DNA from: Cladocopium goreaui | Taxonomy: Eukaryota > Sar > Dinophyceae > Suessiales > Symbiodiniaceae | Direction: 5' to 3' | Length of the DNA: 64,000 nt | Assembly: GCA_947184155.2 (NCBI GenBank) | Contig: CAMXCT020000120.1 | Location: forward strand, 62,001-126,000 | Shown: in pieces, positions 1 through 12,677 of the stretch | Numbering within the stretch: position 1 is the stretch's first letter | Layout of the letters: the number at the start of each line of letters is the position of its first letter | Notes under the pieces: model-generated | Database searches by the model: none | What the model was told of the DNA's origin: nothing | What the model saw: the letters and a program-made list of their open reading frames with translations, nothing else | Position numbers and translations under genes: made by a program

Positions 1-1900
1 CGGACAATTCCGATAGTTCGGTGCAACTAATTCACATTTTTGCGCAACTCCCAGGCAATTCCAAAAATGTAGAAAGGTCTAAAAAATTTTATTTCCCATG
101 TGGGCTTCAAAAACCCGCAATTCGTAATTCCGGTTCGCATTTTGCTTCAGAAGATTCAAGCGGCTCATGAAGTCAGCAAATCAGACACTTGTTTTGGATT
201 CGAGCCTTTTTGGAGAATCGCACAGGAATCATGAAAACTACAGACATTAAATCTTGGTCCTACAGGCACCTATCAAAATTTATCAAATCAAAGTGTATAT
301 ATATATATATAACATTGCATTAACAAGTGCACACAAGAAACAAATTCTACAACGAACATGCTACAGTACATACTATATTACTACACTTAGTAATTATATG
401 CCTCGAACAACAACAACAACAACAACAAGAAGAAGAGCAAGCCACAAACACAACAAACACAACAAACACAACAAACACAACAAACACAACACACACACAA
501 CACACACAACACACACAACAAACACAACAAACACAACAAACACAACAACCACAACAACAAACAACAAACAACAAACAACAAACAAACACCAAACAACAAA
601 CAACAAACAACAACAGCAACAACAACAGCAGCAACAAAAACAAAAACAACTTAGTGACAAACTCATTCCACAGCTGCCGACAAGGCACTGTTTCGGTACC
701 TCAACTTCAAACATGCCATGTCTGTTGTTTCCTTTTTGCCGCTTCGGTCGAAGCCGCTGATCCAACTTGGGAATCTTTGAGGCGAGTGAATTTCTCGATG
801 TCTGCACGAGCCAAGATGCAACACAGCAAAGGCTGAACAAATGCAACAAACAGCAGCAGAAATGGCGAGAAGCCGAATGTCAAGATTGAGAAATCCGGCC
901 AAATATGTACAACAATGTGCAACAATGTACAACGTATAGTGATATCAAGCATCAACAATTGGGTGTATCAAAATGGGGTTTAGAGACCGAACCCATTGAT
1001 TTGTCTTTTTGAATGGAACCCTGAACTGGTGGATCTTGGAATTCCTTCAAACATAAACCCTGTCCCATTTTGGGACAAGCCAAAACATATACATACATAC
1101 ATAAAACACACCAAACTGGTTGGTGATTTTAACAATCTTGAAAAATATGAGTTCGTCAATGGGAAGGATGACATCCCATATATGAATTGGAAAATAATAT
1201 CAACATGTTCCAAAGCACCAACCAGAAAAGCATAATATCTCCATTGGTTAATCCAATATTGTCTATTTTTATTTAGTTATATCCCATGATGGTTGGCTGG
1301 ATACCCAGCATCCAAAAGCATCGCCCCTGAGATCGGCACCCCGCTGGCAAGGAGATGTAAAAATGATAGGCCTGGCCGCTGTGACCAACCCGGTTAACCG
1401 CGATGCCTGCGGTTGCTGTTTGATGATGTTGTATACTATGACATAAATAATATAAATAAATTAAATAAATGAATATATATATATATATATGATACATAAG
1501 TTGATATGTCATGATATATCATATATGCAAATCTGTATATCCAATTTATGCTATAGCTGCTATAGCCTGCTCCACATGAAGTTCCATGACATCTTTTCAC
1601 ATCAACGGCAGGCAAAACATTGTGTAGCTTTGGGGGGGCACAAGATGATAGAGGCAACCGCAGGATTCCACTATGATTCACGGTACCTTGTAACTTCACT
1701 AATCCAATGCAATCAATATTAACATGATTGACGAAACAATCACCCAAACTCATCACTAGCCTCATCACTAAACTCATCTCAAGATAGATAATTTTGGCTT
1801 TGGCTTTGATAGCATTCTGTTCATTAAACCAGTCGAAGTTTTATGTTCGGTATGGATGCATGCTCAACATGCCCACTTTTTGGGGGAGAGCGCGGAAGGA
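1..1900. other. non-coding stretch with microsatellite
   Basis: I see no convincing gene here. The stretch is AT-rich and holds the CAA/CACAA microsatellite described separately and short AT runs near 295-310 and 1474-1490. The open frames across 254-849 are low-complexity readings of the microsatellite on both strands and are not genes. Confidence 0.6.
400..650. repeat. CAA / CACAA microsatellite
   Basis: A compound microsatellite of CAA, CACAA and AACAAAC words runs for about 250 bases, with a core of AACAC-type units at 440-560 and CAAACAA units beyond. It stays open in several frames on both strands only because the repeat lacks stop codons. The translations (poly-Asn/Thr/Gln or poly-Val/Cys) are artefacts. 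Confidence 0.9.
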
Positions 1901-2044
1901 TGATTCTCCTCCGGGATATGTTCACTCCTCGTTCTGACTTCTGACTATTCAATCTTTGGCGATTAGCCACTTTGCGCAGGCACCACTGCTCCCAACCGCT
2001 TACAGTAGACATGACAAACCCAGGCGAATTATCCTTTCAATGCA

Positions 2045-2192
2045 GTTCAAGATTGTTCAAGTATGTCGCCCTTTTTAACGCCGAAATCCATCTGAAACCA
2101 TCGGAAAAGATGCAGCCCATCCTGACCTCTGGTACCTCTGGTGTAATCTCTGCTGCAAGCACCCACCTCGATCCCATGATGCTGAGGGGCCC
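2045..2192 (-). CDS. possible exon, minus strand, unidentified
   Basis: One minus-strand frame reads a mixed-composition stretch including WVLAAEITPEVPEVRMGC and FSDGFRWISALKRATYLN, unlike the AT-rich low-complexity surroundings. It has no start codon and would be an internal or terminal exon. No family is recognised. An overlapping frame is also open, so the frame choice is uncertain. Confidence 0.25.
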
Positions 2193-2249
2193 CTTTTTGT
2201 TCTCCATTGTTATGGAAAAGTAAGTGAACCATCAAAATGGTCTATAACC

Positions 2250-3225
2250 CAACAGCCAACAGCTAGGATTGGTGTCGTGAATATATCTATATACGATACT
2301 CATCAATATGTTACAGTTGGAAGGGTCTCTGAGTCGACTTAGCTGGGAAGCCTTACTTTGCACATATAGGGTTTGAAATAATGGACCTGATTTACCAGAA
2401 TGGGGGCCACTCAGAAACTTTATTGGTATAGGCATAGGTGGCATATACTTGGGGGTTCAGAATGCGGCAAAACCGTTAAAAGCAGGGTTATTTGATGGCT
2501 CTGTTTGTGATAGACTGTGCTCAATTTTGCCACTTCAGGGTTGGTAAACCTGAGAGAACTGCAGGTTCTGCTTGGGTTTGCAGCATGGTATCTGAACTGA
2601 AATGTACGATGTTCCCATGATAAGCCTTCGCGGATGAGAACATCGTAATTAGGCAGGCCCATGTGAGATAACAAATCAAGATATAACTCATGAGTTCCTT
2701 CTTCGTTCTCAGAGATCTATTAGAGGGCGCCAAGCAGCAGCCTTCAACCTCGCATTTTTTTTTCGCGGAGGACATCTGCGCCGTCAGCAAGGCTAGCCCA
2801 AGACTCCGAAGCAGCGCTCGTTCAGCGCATAACCCTCCAGAGGCGCATCATCCCCACAGGAGAGGCGGAGTTTGCAGTACCTGCCAGCGTGACTCCGAAA
2901 TTACTGGTGCCAAGGTGGAGACCCTCAGATAGTAAAGTCTAGGATAACTCTGGTATATGGTAGTTAGATTATACACTGTATATATATATATAAATATAAT
3001 TATATATATATATAGTGTTTGAAGACCATTTTGTAATTTTGGAGGCGTTTGGAAATGTTGCGAAGATGTTTTGCACATGGTTTTTCGTTCGGATCTGGTT
3101 TGCTGGCTCTGAAGTGCCAGCAAGGTCAGTGGTAACATCTGAAAAAATGACGTCTATCGCCCAAACAGCTGGTTGGTTGGCCAGTGCGGTGGCGTGCTGG
3201 TTATTTTGATCCTTGAAGTTTTACT
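2250..3225. other. non-coding stretch, no clear gene
   Basis: Mostly intron-like sequence with a TATATA run at 2978-3014. A GC-richer patch at 2760-2900 has short open frames on both strands, but none is convincing enough to call. Confidence 0.4.
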
Positions 3226-3332
3226 GTACCCTCTGGTATACTAACATAGCTATGGAAAACCACCATTTTTAATAGGTAAATCAGCTATAAATGGCAATTT
3301 TCAATAGCTATGTTAAATTACCAGAGGGTACC
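3226..3332. mobile_element. MITE-like foldback element (CCCTCTGGT family), copy 1
   Basis: The element starts GTACCCTCTGGTA and ends TACCAGAGGGTACC. Just inside, AACATAGCTATGGAAA faces CAATAGCTATGTTAA, so the terminal inverted repeat extends about 28 bases with small mismatches. The centre includes TTTTTAATAGGTAAATCAGC. It matches the reverse complement of the element at 45492-45613 along most of its length, which marks it as a dispersed family. No coding capacity. Confidence 0.7.
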
Positions 3333-5990
3333 ACAAGCCAAACCAAACCCAGGAAGCCTCACCTTTTATTATTCACAATATGCAGAGATGGTCAAATGAT
3401 AATAATGATATGCCTGTGGCCTATGCAAGTCTAGATTTGGACAAAAAACACCAGCTATTTTCCAAATCCCACCATTTGAAAACCATAGTACCTATATTGG
3501 AAAAACAGTTCACCTATAAATCCCAGCTATCTTTTGCTTTCCCACCAGGTACTGTTGGGTGAACTGACTCAGCGGCGCCCTGCCTCAGCTGCATGCGACT
3601 GTTGGTCTCACCCGCCTTGTAGTCATGCAGCCACTCCCCCAGGGGAGTGATGCTGGCCACCTTAGTGGCTCCCGAAAAAAATTGAACAAACTACCTCTGT
3701 CCATCGGATTGCAGCATTTCCATCGGATTTTACACAGTCTCATTATATCTCATTATTTTAGCCGATCTGCTTGGTGGCAGTTGAACGTATACCATTCTGT
3801 CATAGGGGAAACTCATCATATTTTTCCGAATATCATGTACAATTCCGATGGGCAAACATAGAGGAGTTGTCTGCTTTTAGCTGCATAGTATAATGGCATT
3901 AATCCATTTCCCCTTATCTTGAAAACATCCTGTTTAGACGGCCATGAAGCAAAATGAAGAGGAGTCCAAGACCCAGCCATGATGTTGTTCCGGAGCCTTC
4001 TGATCATTAGGCGGAAGAATCAAACCACCAATTCAATTCATCGCTTTGATCCACACCTACCGGGATGATCCTTTCGGTGCCGGCAACTTATTTTGGAGCA
4101 CCAACCCCAATGGAAGCTCTACTCTCTTCACCACTTCTGTTCAGTGTCCAAACAGTCAACCAGGGCATAATTCGGGTTGTTTCTTAAGCCTAGTGCTAAG
4201 CATTTTTTTCCCACTCTCAAACATAGGCCATCTGAATAGGGTCATGATTTTCAGAGCAATCAAATCGTGGCTTATGCCCCCGTTGATTGCTGGCATTTCC
4301 ATGTATGATCGGCTTTTCCAAAAGCACCCTCCCGGTGCTTTTTTGTGGATGAAGGATACCCAATGATGAACACAAGTCCCTCTACAAGTACCTGGGGTTT
4401 TCGCAAAAAAAATGGCCCCTCTGTGGGCCGGCTAATGGTCCTTTGCCCCAAACCATAAATCCGCAGGTCAGTGTTTTTTTCTGTTTATTTTGGAGTCCCA
4501 CCTTTTTGGCGAGTTTAGAATCCACTTGCGTGTGTCTCAAAATGGGCTGTACCATGCTATACCATGCTATACCATTACCCCCGAATTGCACATTTTATGG
4601 GGAAAATAGTAAATATAGTTATAAATCAATAAATTCGAGATTTGGGAGCGCACTGTTCTCACGCAAACCCAAAAGAAATAATTGAGATGCACAACCCTCG
4701 GCTCTGCTCCGAGGCTCAAATCGTTTGCCATCAATGGTCGCGAACGCCTCGCTATCCTGTGGCTTGCTGATGCCCCTGGGGCCTCCTTTAGACATTTTAA
4801 GGGGTCAATCAGAGACCATCAAATTTCTGCAGCCAAACACTGAGAGGGTGAATGATCACGAGCCACTTGCTGCAAAAATGTGTCATCTACGCTAGACCAA
4901 TGTATTTTTGTCATTTTTCTACCATGCTTCGACTTTACTTGAAATGCAACATGTTCTGTAGAGCTACGGAGGTTATCAAGAACCTCCCATGGATTGCGCC
5001 TCCCAATCAAGAACAACAATGTTTTGATAACATTCCATGATTTTCATTGATTTTCCAGTTAAATCCCAAGATGACCTCCATAGTTCATCTTTTTGAAGTG
5101 AAACTCGCCGCCAGTAAATTAACATAGACCCTAACAATAGCTGATGTTTAGTGGAAACTAATCTTACAACCCCCAACTCATGGCAGGGTCTATGATGTCA
5201 ATGTTAGCTGGGGGGATGTTAGCAATTTGGAGATCTACAACCACGCATCTTAAAAACCCGACCACAGCGAACAGAGGACCTGCTGGTAGGTGTCGCGGCT
5301 GTCTGCTTGAGTGAGTTGACCATTGCTATCCAGCAACTTGAAGTAGTTGTACTTGGCCTCCAGCCATGACAATCAGAAGATGATGAAAACAAAAACATGG
5401 GACAAACTGACTGATTCAGTGGAGGACTGCTGTTTCAAAGCAAACAAAATCAGGGATGATTAAAACACAACTATTTTTCCAGAAGAGGATGAATCCTGAT
5501 TTATTTTGTGGAAAGTCCCCCCCAAAAAAAAACAACTAGGTGGGATTAGGGTGTCCACTATCAAGTTTGAGCCTAAAGTGGGGGAGTCACCTGAAGCACC
5601 ACCCATTGGAGTCGAAACAAAATGGGTCCGGGACTAAGGATTCTTGAGTTGGGGAAAGTGAAAGAACTCAGTTGGTACCAAGGGTTGAAATGTGGAACAT
5701 CCTGGCACTAGAAAAAAATGCAGCCACGTGATCATGTGCCTTTCACCTTCTCAAATGTTTTTGTTGCAATTCAATGATGGCATCTTGTCATGGCCACATC
5801 CAACAGCGGAACATCATGCAACCCAAATTTGTTGTGACTCTGTCGCCTCTCATAAACGTGAAACAAACATAGCCATGGGTCCTCCTAAAATTACCTCCAG
5901 TAAAGTAACATGATGTGTACCAGTTCAGTAGTACCGCACAAGGCGGTGGCGGAAGTTTCAAAGATAGGAGACTCTAGGAGAGGTGTGTTG
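3333..5990. other. non-coding stretch, no clear gene
   Basis: I see no supported gene. Short open frames on both strands are AT-rich and lack motifs. An ACCATGCTAT duplication sits near 4552-4572 and a weak inverted repeat (ACATAGACCCT / AGGGTCTATG) near 5122-5200. Confidence 0.4.
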
Positions 5991-6057
5991 TCGTCGTGCA
6001 TAGATGCGAGAGCGAACCCGCCCACGGAACGGCAGGTGGTTGAGGCTCAGGTTTTCT

Positions 6058-6275
6058 CTTTTTTTTTCTCTCTCTCTCTCTCTCTCTTCCTCTTCCTCTT
6101 CCTCTTCCTGGGCCTCTTCCTCTCCCTCTCCCTCTCCCTCTTCCTCTTCCTCTTCCTCTTCCTGGGCCTCTTCCTCTTCCTCTTCCTGGGCCTCTTCCTC
6201 TTCCTCTTCCTCTTCCTGGGCCTCTTCCTCTTCCTCTTCCTCTTCCTCGTCCTCTCTCTCTCTCTCTGTTCTGTC
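6058..6275. repeat. TCTTCC / CTCTTCCTGGGCC microsatellite
   Basis: Pyrimidine-rich tandem repeat of TCTTCC with interspersed TCCTGGGCC words and CT runs at both ends. It gives spurious Leu/Phe- or Ser-rich frames on the plus strand and Arg/Gly-rich frames on the minus strand. Microsatellite-like CTAT words continue to about 6380. Confidence 0.9.
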
Positions 6276-6389
6276 TTTCCATCCTTCTATCTATTTATCT
6301 TATCCATCTGTCTATCTATGTAGTTAGCTATCTCTCCATATACGCCTTTGTATCTCAATATCTATTCATTTATCTATTTATCTATCACA

Positions 6390-6995
6390 CATGAAAGTTT
6401 GAACACGGAAGGGAAAATGACATGTGCTTTACACTTCTTACCTGAGACCAAGTAAAAGCAGCTAATATAGAAATCACATGCACCTGGCCATCCCTATACT
6501 TGTGATCATTTTCTTGAGAAATCAAAGGCTTGCAAATCACAAACAAAATTTCTTCCCACAGTTGGAGCCTCTCAAATGTTTGAACTTTCACTTCTTGAAT
6601 ACATCTGTTGGAATCAGCTTCTGCAGCTCAAAGCATTTATATATTTCAATTGATGTGAACCAGTCACTTTTTACATGGGAATGCCAAGCTTCCCGACTCC
6701 AACTTGCAAACAAAAATGCAATGTTGTTTCGCAGAATTGTTGTGTATTATATATATATATATCTATAATGTTCACGTGGTTTTTCTTGTGGTAGAACCAC
6801 GATGTTTTTGATATGTTTTTCTATAAAGAAAAAAGCAATATGTAGTTTGTATGCTGCTTCTATCTTGTTTCCATGGTGATTCGAAAATTGATAAACCAAC
6901 TGCAAAACATGCCAAAAAACAACTACTTGTCAAAGTCAATTAGTCAATTGCATTAAAGTTATGTCAAACTAAGTTTACTAGATTCGGAGACTCAG
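6390..6995. other. non-coding stretch, no clear gene
   Basis: AT-rich, with a TATATA run at 6750-6766. Nothing recognisable is seen. Confidence 0.4.
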
Positions 6996-7370
6996 GGTTC
7001 AGTGATTGATTCATTGGTTCATTGATTCAGAATTGATTGGCTCATTGATTCACTAACTCATTGAGATAGGTTGGTTCAATGATTCATTGAGTCCTGGACT
7101 GGTTGACTCATTGATTCATTCGTTCGTTGATTCACTGATTCATTGGTTGGTTGATTCACTGAATGATTCTTTGATTTATTGATTGAATGATTCATTGTGA
7201 TCCGTTGGTTTACTGATTGAATGAGACATTTAATCATTTATTCATTGGTGCGTTGATTCATTGATTTGTTGATTCATTGACTCATTGGTTCATTGGTTCA
7301 TTTGCCTCATGCATTCATTAGTCCATTGATTCATCGACTCATTGGTTCATTGGGCTCATTCAGTCAGTTG
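6996..7370. repeat. degenerate GATTCATTG tandem array
   Basis: About 370 bases of loosely repeated words such as TTGATTCATTGG, GGTTCATTGATTC and GACTCATTGG in a roughly 12-base periodicity with many substitutions. It looks like an old decayed minisatellite. The open frame overlapping its right end is not supported as a gene. Confidence 0.8.
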
Positions 7371-7607
7371 TGCATGGCTTCTTCCATGTCAAATCCATTG
7401 GCATCTCAACCACCATTTGCTAATTCGTTGATGCACCTCCCAGCTTCAACACTTCATGGCTTCTGCATCTCAAAAGCTGTCCTGTCGGCCATTGATCTCT
7501 TATAGCTGGTTTAACATTTTCGAAACTTCTGCCCCAGCACGGTCCGGGCACTGGTAAGTAATTACATGCAATTACTGTATATATGATATGGAAACATGCA
7601 CCATGAT

Positions 7608-7712
7608 TGCAGATCATGCTGCGAGTGGCCTCCCCGTCGCCCAAGCGAAAGGTCGCATCTGCCGTCCTGTCGTCCGAAGCGTCGAAAAAGGTCAAAAAGG
7701 CCGACATTTTCC
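7608..7712 (-). CDS. possible exon, minus strand, unidentified
   Basis: A minus-strand frame reads KMSAFLTFFDASDDRTADA followed by TFRLGDGEATRSMI, with balanced composition. An alternative frame is also open. No family recognised. It fits the general minus-strand orientation of this half of the window. Confidence 0.3.
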
Positions 7713-8033
7713 CACCAAGTTGAAGCGGAAATTAAATTGATGGAAATTGCAGCATTTGTTTTTTTCAGTCAGTCCTTTGCATCCTCTTGATGGGTCCAAG
7801 AGTCCAAGCTTTTCAACTTTTTTGGATGGGATGTCCGGCCGATTTATCAACACCAATCTCCTGTCAAAATGGTTCTACATGGTTACAGGCTTCAGCCATC
7901 CCGCCCAGCGGGACTTCTTGCAGCATGCATTCACCCTAAACTCAACATGAGCATACTCCAAAAGTAAGCAGTTAATGAATATACTCCAACAAAACATGTC
8001 GTGAAATAGCTCGAACTAGTTTAAAATAGCTTG

Positions 8034-8275
8034 TTAATCTTGCACTTCTTTCGTCAAAACGATCATCCCCCAAGCCGACGTCCATAAGAACTTGTCGCCC
8101 AGCCAGCTGCTCTGGATGAATCGGTAGCCCCAGTGAGGCCCATAGTGCCCAAAGTAGCGCTTTGAGTATCTGAGTTCAATCGCTCTATGCCGGGCATCCC
8201 CGGTGTAAAAGTATCCATGTCTGGGTTTATCATCGCCAATTGGAAGAGCATCAACAAAATGGCTCAAGACTGCCG
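8034..8275 (-). CDS. probable last exon, minus strand, unidentified protein
   Basis: The frame runs from a TTTCGGCAG acceptor near 8270 to a stop at 8034-8036. It is rich in aromatic and charged residues: DDKPRHGYFYTGDARHR, SKRYFGHYGPHWGYRFIQSS, then LGDKFLWTSAWG, ending in TKEVQD and the stop. This composition and the end in a stop suggest the C-terminal exon of a gene whose other exons lie at higher coordinates, possibly including the pieces at 11.2-12.1 kb. I do not recognise the family. A second frame is open across the same segment but looks less protein-like. Confidence 0.42.
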
Positions 8276-8660
8276 AAAGAACACGTTTTGATAATTTTAA
8301 TTTGTTTAGAGATGTTTTGTTGGTGGTTTTGGATTGTTGAATGATCAAAGTCAAAAGTAAATCTATGTAAATCAGGTGCTCTGAGGGTTTGTTTTGCCAA
8401 ATCACTGGTGTATCCAATATCGTTGGCCAAGGTGAAGTCATGCAACAATATAGGATGAATGATCGCAGCACTACGGGAATTCTGTACCAACCTTGATTCA
8501 AATGTTTTGTCATATATAATTTTATATAATGAATTACTACCCATTGAAGACATCACGAAGGCAGAATTGTATGTGGAATAGCCTCATGCCAATGCATGTC
8601 CATGCTTTATCCCATGTGACAATTAAGAATGATGCCTATTTTGTTTGGTCGTACACCCAT

Positions 8661-8792
8661 GTTACCCTCTGGTTATCAAACATGGCAATGGAACCATTTG
8701 CAGTATAAATCATTTATTTATGTGATTAGTGATGTTCCCATTAAAAGACCAATTCATAACTGTTTTTCCAGCCATGCTTGATTACGGGTGGC
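8661..8792. mobile_element. MITE-like foldback element, degraded copy 2
   Basis: Starts GTTACCCTCTGGTTATCAAACATGGCAATGG (shown here only as the same terminal word as copy 1). The right end mirrors it with TTCCAGCCATGCTTGAT followed by a decayed terminus. The inner arms ATCAAACATGGC and GCCATGCTTGAT pair. Assigned to the CCCTCTGGT family with reduced confidence because the outer right end is poorly conserved. Confidence 0.4.
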
Positions 8793-9849
8793 TATATCCC
8801 ACTACATCCCCATCAACATGTCAAATCCACCATCTTTGTTGTGGCTTTATCCCCTTATAATATCTCATTATATCCCATTAAATCAATATAAAATCCCATT
8901 GAAGTAGCCATTTTTCTTGGTGAAATCCCCAACTGGGGCTGATGATCTTCGTGCCAAGTTGCCCGCGACCCAGGCGTGTTCGACCTCCATACCTGTCAGG
9001 TGCACCTGGGAAAGCCTGGGGGTCCCCCACTAAGTCATCCAAAATCATGGCTAAACCACTTATCAAGTCGGACAAAAGTTGGTTCTTAAACACTGAAACT
9101 CCAACAAACATCTTATGGTTCTTAACCTGACTTATACTTATAGTTATGATTGCCGTGTATAGCATACAACAATATATAATGAAGTTGGTTCTTAGCACCC
9201 AATTAGCTAGTTCGATTCATCTACGAGTATCATAAACCAACCCTAGTTCGCCAACCTATGAAGCAACTTAGCTATGGAAATCGAGGGGTTTTCCATAGCC
9301 ATGGTAGTTGACCTGAGTATAGGCGGGATAACACCAGATGTGGTGCTCACACAAATCCGGCATTTGTTGATATAAATGACGCCTAGAAAACCCCAACATG
9401 CATATGAACAGTTTTTCAAAACTTGAAATGTCATGCCTATGCTGGTTGGTTGATAGGGGTTTCCCAAAATGGGATGGAAGAAGACGGAACCGACTATACC
9501 AACCAATCAACCACCATATGTTTATCAATTAATTAATGTTTGTTCCCATGTCGCATGCTTAACCCCCATATAAATGAGTTAAACCTTCATTACATAACCA
9601 ATCATAACCGGCTACTGAGGTGTCTGGGGTCACTTTACACGTTTCTTGACTTAATTTAAGGACGGCTGAGTCACGTCATGGAGAGCTCCAAATCTGGGCG
9701 ATGGATCACGGCATCTGTACTCTGCCCAGCAGGCAGCCAAGAGAAAACCTCAAGAAATCACCAACTGGGTTGGAGGAAACACACGCACATACATAATCGT
9801 GTCAGACATGTACACACACATGTACATAAATATATATATAGATAGCTAG

Positions 9850-9880
<31 letters not shown>

Positions 9881-11189
9881 GATAGATAGAGACATATACA
9901 TGATATATATAATTGCACATCAACATGCGCGGGATCTATATCACACATATATTATCATCATGTGGTCCGGCTTGTATACATTTATATGTGTGCACAAATA
10001 TTTGCACATTACCAGGATATTGACAGATTTAGAGGCATGATAGCAATCAGCAAGTATAACTTTCAAACATAGCAAAAAATGGAGTCTATACTATATAATC
10101 TGTGGTAACGTAGAATAATTTATACTGTTTGCCGGCAAGGTTATTGGATGTATCCGCGTCATTTGATATCAAGAAGGTCGAAGTAGTAAACCACTGAAAC
10201 CAATATCCTCTATGACAATCAAACTTGAGCCATGCAAAAAAGGTATGAGACCAACATGAAATAATTGGAAATCTGAGGAGTATTCAAAGACAGTAATAAC
10301 TGAGTATTGCCTGTGGCAAGAATTTGTGATAGCTATGCGGGTGAAGCAGGATCACCCTCCTCGCACTACGGATGGAACATACAAAATTGTTCACGCATGT
10401 TCAAGCTACCATCTGAAGCGTGGCAAAGAGGGCCCAAAATCCATCTGTTTTCATTGGTTTCCCATTTTGCAGTACTTTTGGACAAAAAAAATACCTTTTA
10501 GCTCTAATCTACAGAATGATGACACACATTTTTTGGCAAACAGGTTTAAACTTTCAACCAACTGGGAAGAATCGAGATGTAACCTTGATGCCTTTCACAA
10601 CCCGCACGCTTGTAGAGTCATTTCAGTTCTTACGCGTAGTAACCTACATTTGGACCTTGGAATCAAGCCATTCACATTGCCGCCCAGACACATTCTTATT
10701 CTTGAATTCCACCTTCATGTCCTGGAAAGATGGAACTGTTGGAATCCAGTTAAAAATACGAAAATCCATCGGCGCCCCAGTCCTTGCCAAGAGAGACATG
10801 GCCACCTCCCGGGCCATCCAAAATTTGAAGTCGAGGACCAGAAACCTCCAAGTGAGATCCCTGCCGGCACAGCGAGATCTGGGAGATCAACTGTAGAAAT
10901 TTCTGACTTGAGAGGATCAACTTAAGCCAAAATAATCCTAGGGTAAACTGGCAAACTCAGATAGACTTCGGAAAACAACGATTTTCACTGAAAGGTCTGG
11001 TACACACATTATGTTTTCTGGATGTTGTCGTCATGTCAGATTGCAAGGCGGAAAACAACTCGCTGCAACCGTACTGTGCGTTGGTTGCTCGCTGGCCTCG
11101 GACTGCTTCAGTCTTTCATTGCAGTTTTCTAACCTCCGTTGATCTCGGCTTTCTGAGAGTGACAAATGCCGATGGAAAACTGTACCCAG
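8793..11189. other. non-coding stretch with GATA microsatellite
   Basis: AT-rich intergenic or intron DNA. A (GATA)n run lies at about 9838-9890, flanked by TATATA. A GC-richer patch at 10690-10920 has open frames on both strands but gives no clear protein. No gene is called. Confidence 0.4.
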
Positions 11190-11405
11190 TCACCTAGTTA
11201 GTAAGGCCAAAGTCGATGTTACACGGAATCCTTGTACTCTAAAACTGAGTGTTACATCATCTTGGGTGAAGACACTTCCATCTGGCAACTGACCTTTGGG
11301 ATCCTTCAGGTACGACTTGAGCCTAGGCTGGCCCGGTTCCGTGTTCCATGTCCCAACCATTTTTTCTGCTTCAGTGCTGCGCTTTCCGTCGGTGCGGGAA
11401 ATCAA
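11190..11405 (-). CDS. possible exon, minus strand, unidentified
   Basis: A frame reads KMVGTWNTEPGQPRLKSYL then KDPKGQLPDGSVFTQDDV, preceded by a CTGAAGCAG-type acceptor near 11372. Composition is protein-like. It lies downstream of the dehydrogenase stop codon, so it probably belongs to the next minus-strand gene. Family not recognised. Confidence 0.33.
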   Translation of the reverse strand: MISRTDGKRSTEAEKMVGTWNTEPGQPRLKSYLKDPKGQLPDGSVFTQDDVTLSFRVQGFRVTSTLALLTR

Positions 11406-11934
11406 TCATTGAATCATTGGATCATTTGATCACCAATCAGGGGGTTTCAACCCGCCATCAGGGTGATCCCACGCACAATTAATAAGGCTCCATTAAGGGC
11501 TAGACCACAAACAACCACCAATTCATGGCGCATCTTGACCCACAAACATGCGTCAACTTGAAGGAGTTGGCTCGCAACGTCGGCCCATTTCAGGCACTAC
11601 ACATCAGTTTGTTTCTTTGTTCAAGGTCGTTCATCATGAAATGGTACATGCGTACTATATATCTGTATACATACAATATATCCGTATAAATATATCATAT
11701 GTTACTAGTTGCTGCTTGGTTCTGACCTTCGAAACTTGGGGCTAGAGCCCCACTGGACAAGGGGAACACGGCTACATGTCGCATCTCTTTGTCAAGCGCA
11801 GCCGAAGCTGAAGGAGCTGAAGGCCTGAGGACCGTCAGATGGAAGCGATGAAATTTAATCTTAACATAGTAGTCATAACCCTCAGCTTATTTTATGTATG
11901 TATCACAATGTTTGGAGGTAAGCCTCCAGTAAAC

Positions 11935-12084
11935 TTGCAAAAAGTATACTTGGTAGATGACTCCATGAAGTAGCTTCGCATGGCAGAATACATCAGAATA
12001 CGACCAATACTTCTCTGATGGTGTCGGAGGGGTGAGAGTTGGGAACCTAGCAGGGGTCTCCATAGGAATCTCACCTCCGCTCAT
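11935..12084 (-). CDS. possible exon, minus strand (SDR-like active-site stretch)
   Basis: The frame reads TPARFPTLTPPTPSEKYWSY followed by SDVFCHAKLLHG. The spacing of the Tyr and Lys around SYSDVFCHAKLL loosely resembles the YxxxK neighbourhood of short-chain dehydrogenases but does not match it exactly. It could be a decayed second dehydrogenase copy or an unrelated exon. Confidence 0.28.
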
Positions 12085-12369
12085 GGGGCCAGTTAAGCAG
12101 CAAAAACTAAGATCACCGATGAGGGTTCACCAGTTCACCATCATCACAAACATGATCTCAAGTCTGAGAATATGATTGACCGAAATAGAACCTTCACTGG
12201 ATTCAATATTTCTCTTAGTGAGAAGTGTCTATCACAAAACTGGATGGCTGGATGTACATACAATGATCATCATGAATAGGGTGCAAACAAACACATATTT
12301 ATATACATATATACTGTCAAACATGTATATGAATGTTTGCTGATGTCATACATTCACAATAATGACCTA

Positions 12370-12600
12370 GCCATATGTAAGTATATAACTCAATATATAT
12401 ATATAATGATAAGGCTCTCTCTCTCTCTCTCTCTCCGTCTCTGGATATATGTATATATATATATTCATATATATGTACATATTATGTATATATATAATGT
12501 AATATATATATATACTATAAACAAAATGAATAAATATATGCTGCATATAACTATTTAGATCTGTTGTAAATAATGATATATAATTATATATATAATATGT
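12370..12600. repeat. AT-rich and CT microsatellite
   Basis: TATATA-type runs with a (CT)10 tract at 12415-12435. Overlapping open frames are low complexity. Confidence 0.7.
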
Positions 12601-12677
12601 AGGTAACAAACGGAAATCAAATTCTGTTTTTGCCAACTTCACCCAGCCCCTCAGCAAACAACGCCTGCAATTTGCGC

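Noticed and set aside
254-849. Open frames of 70-169 codons on both strands across the CAA repeat
   Set aside because: Stop-free only because of the microsatellite; translations are low complexity in all frames.
5910-6327. Leu/Phe-, Ser- and Arg/Gly-rich frames over the TCTTCC repeat, looking like RGG or membrane proteins
   Set aside because: All come from one pyrimidine-rich microsatellite; no unique sequence supports a gene.
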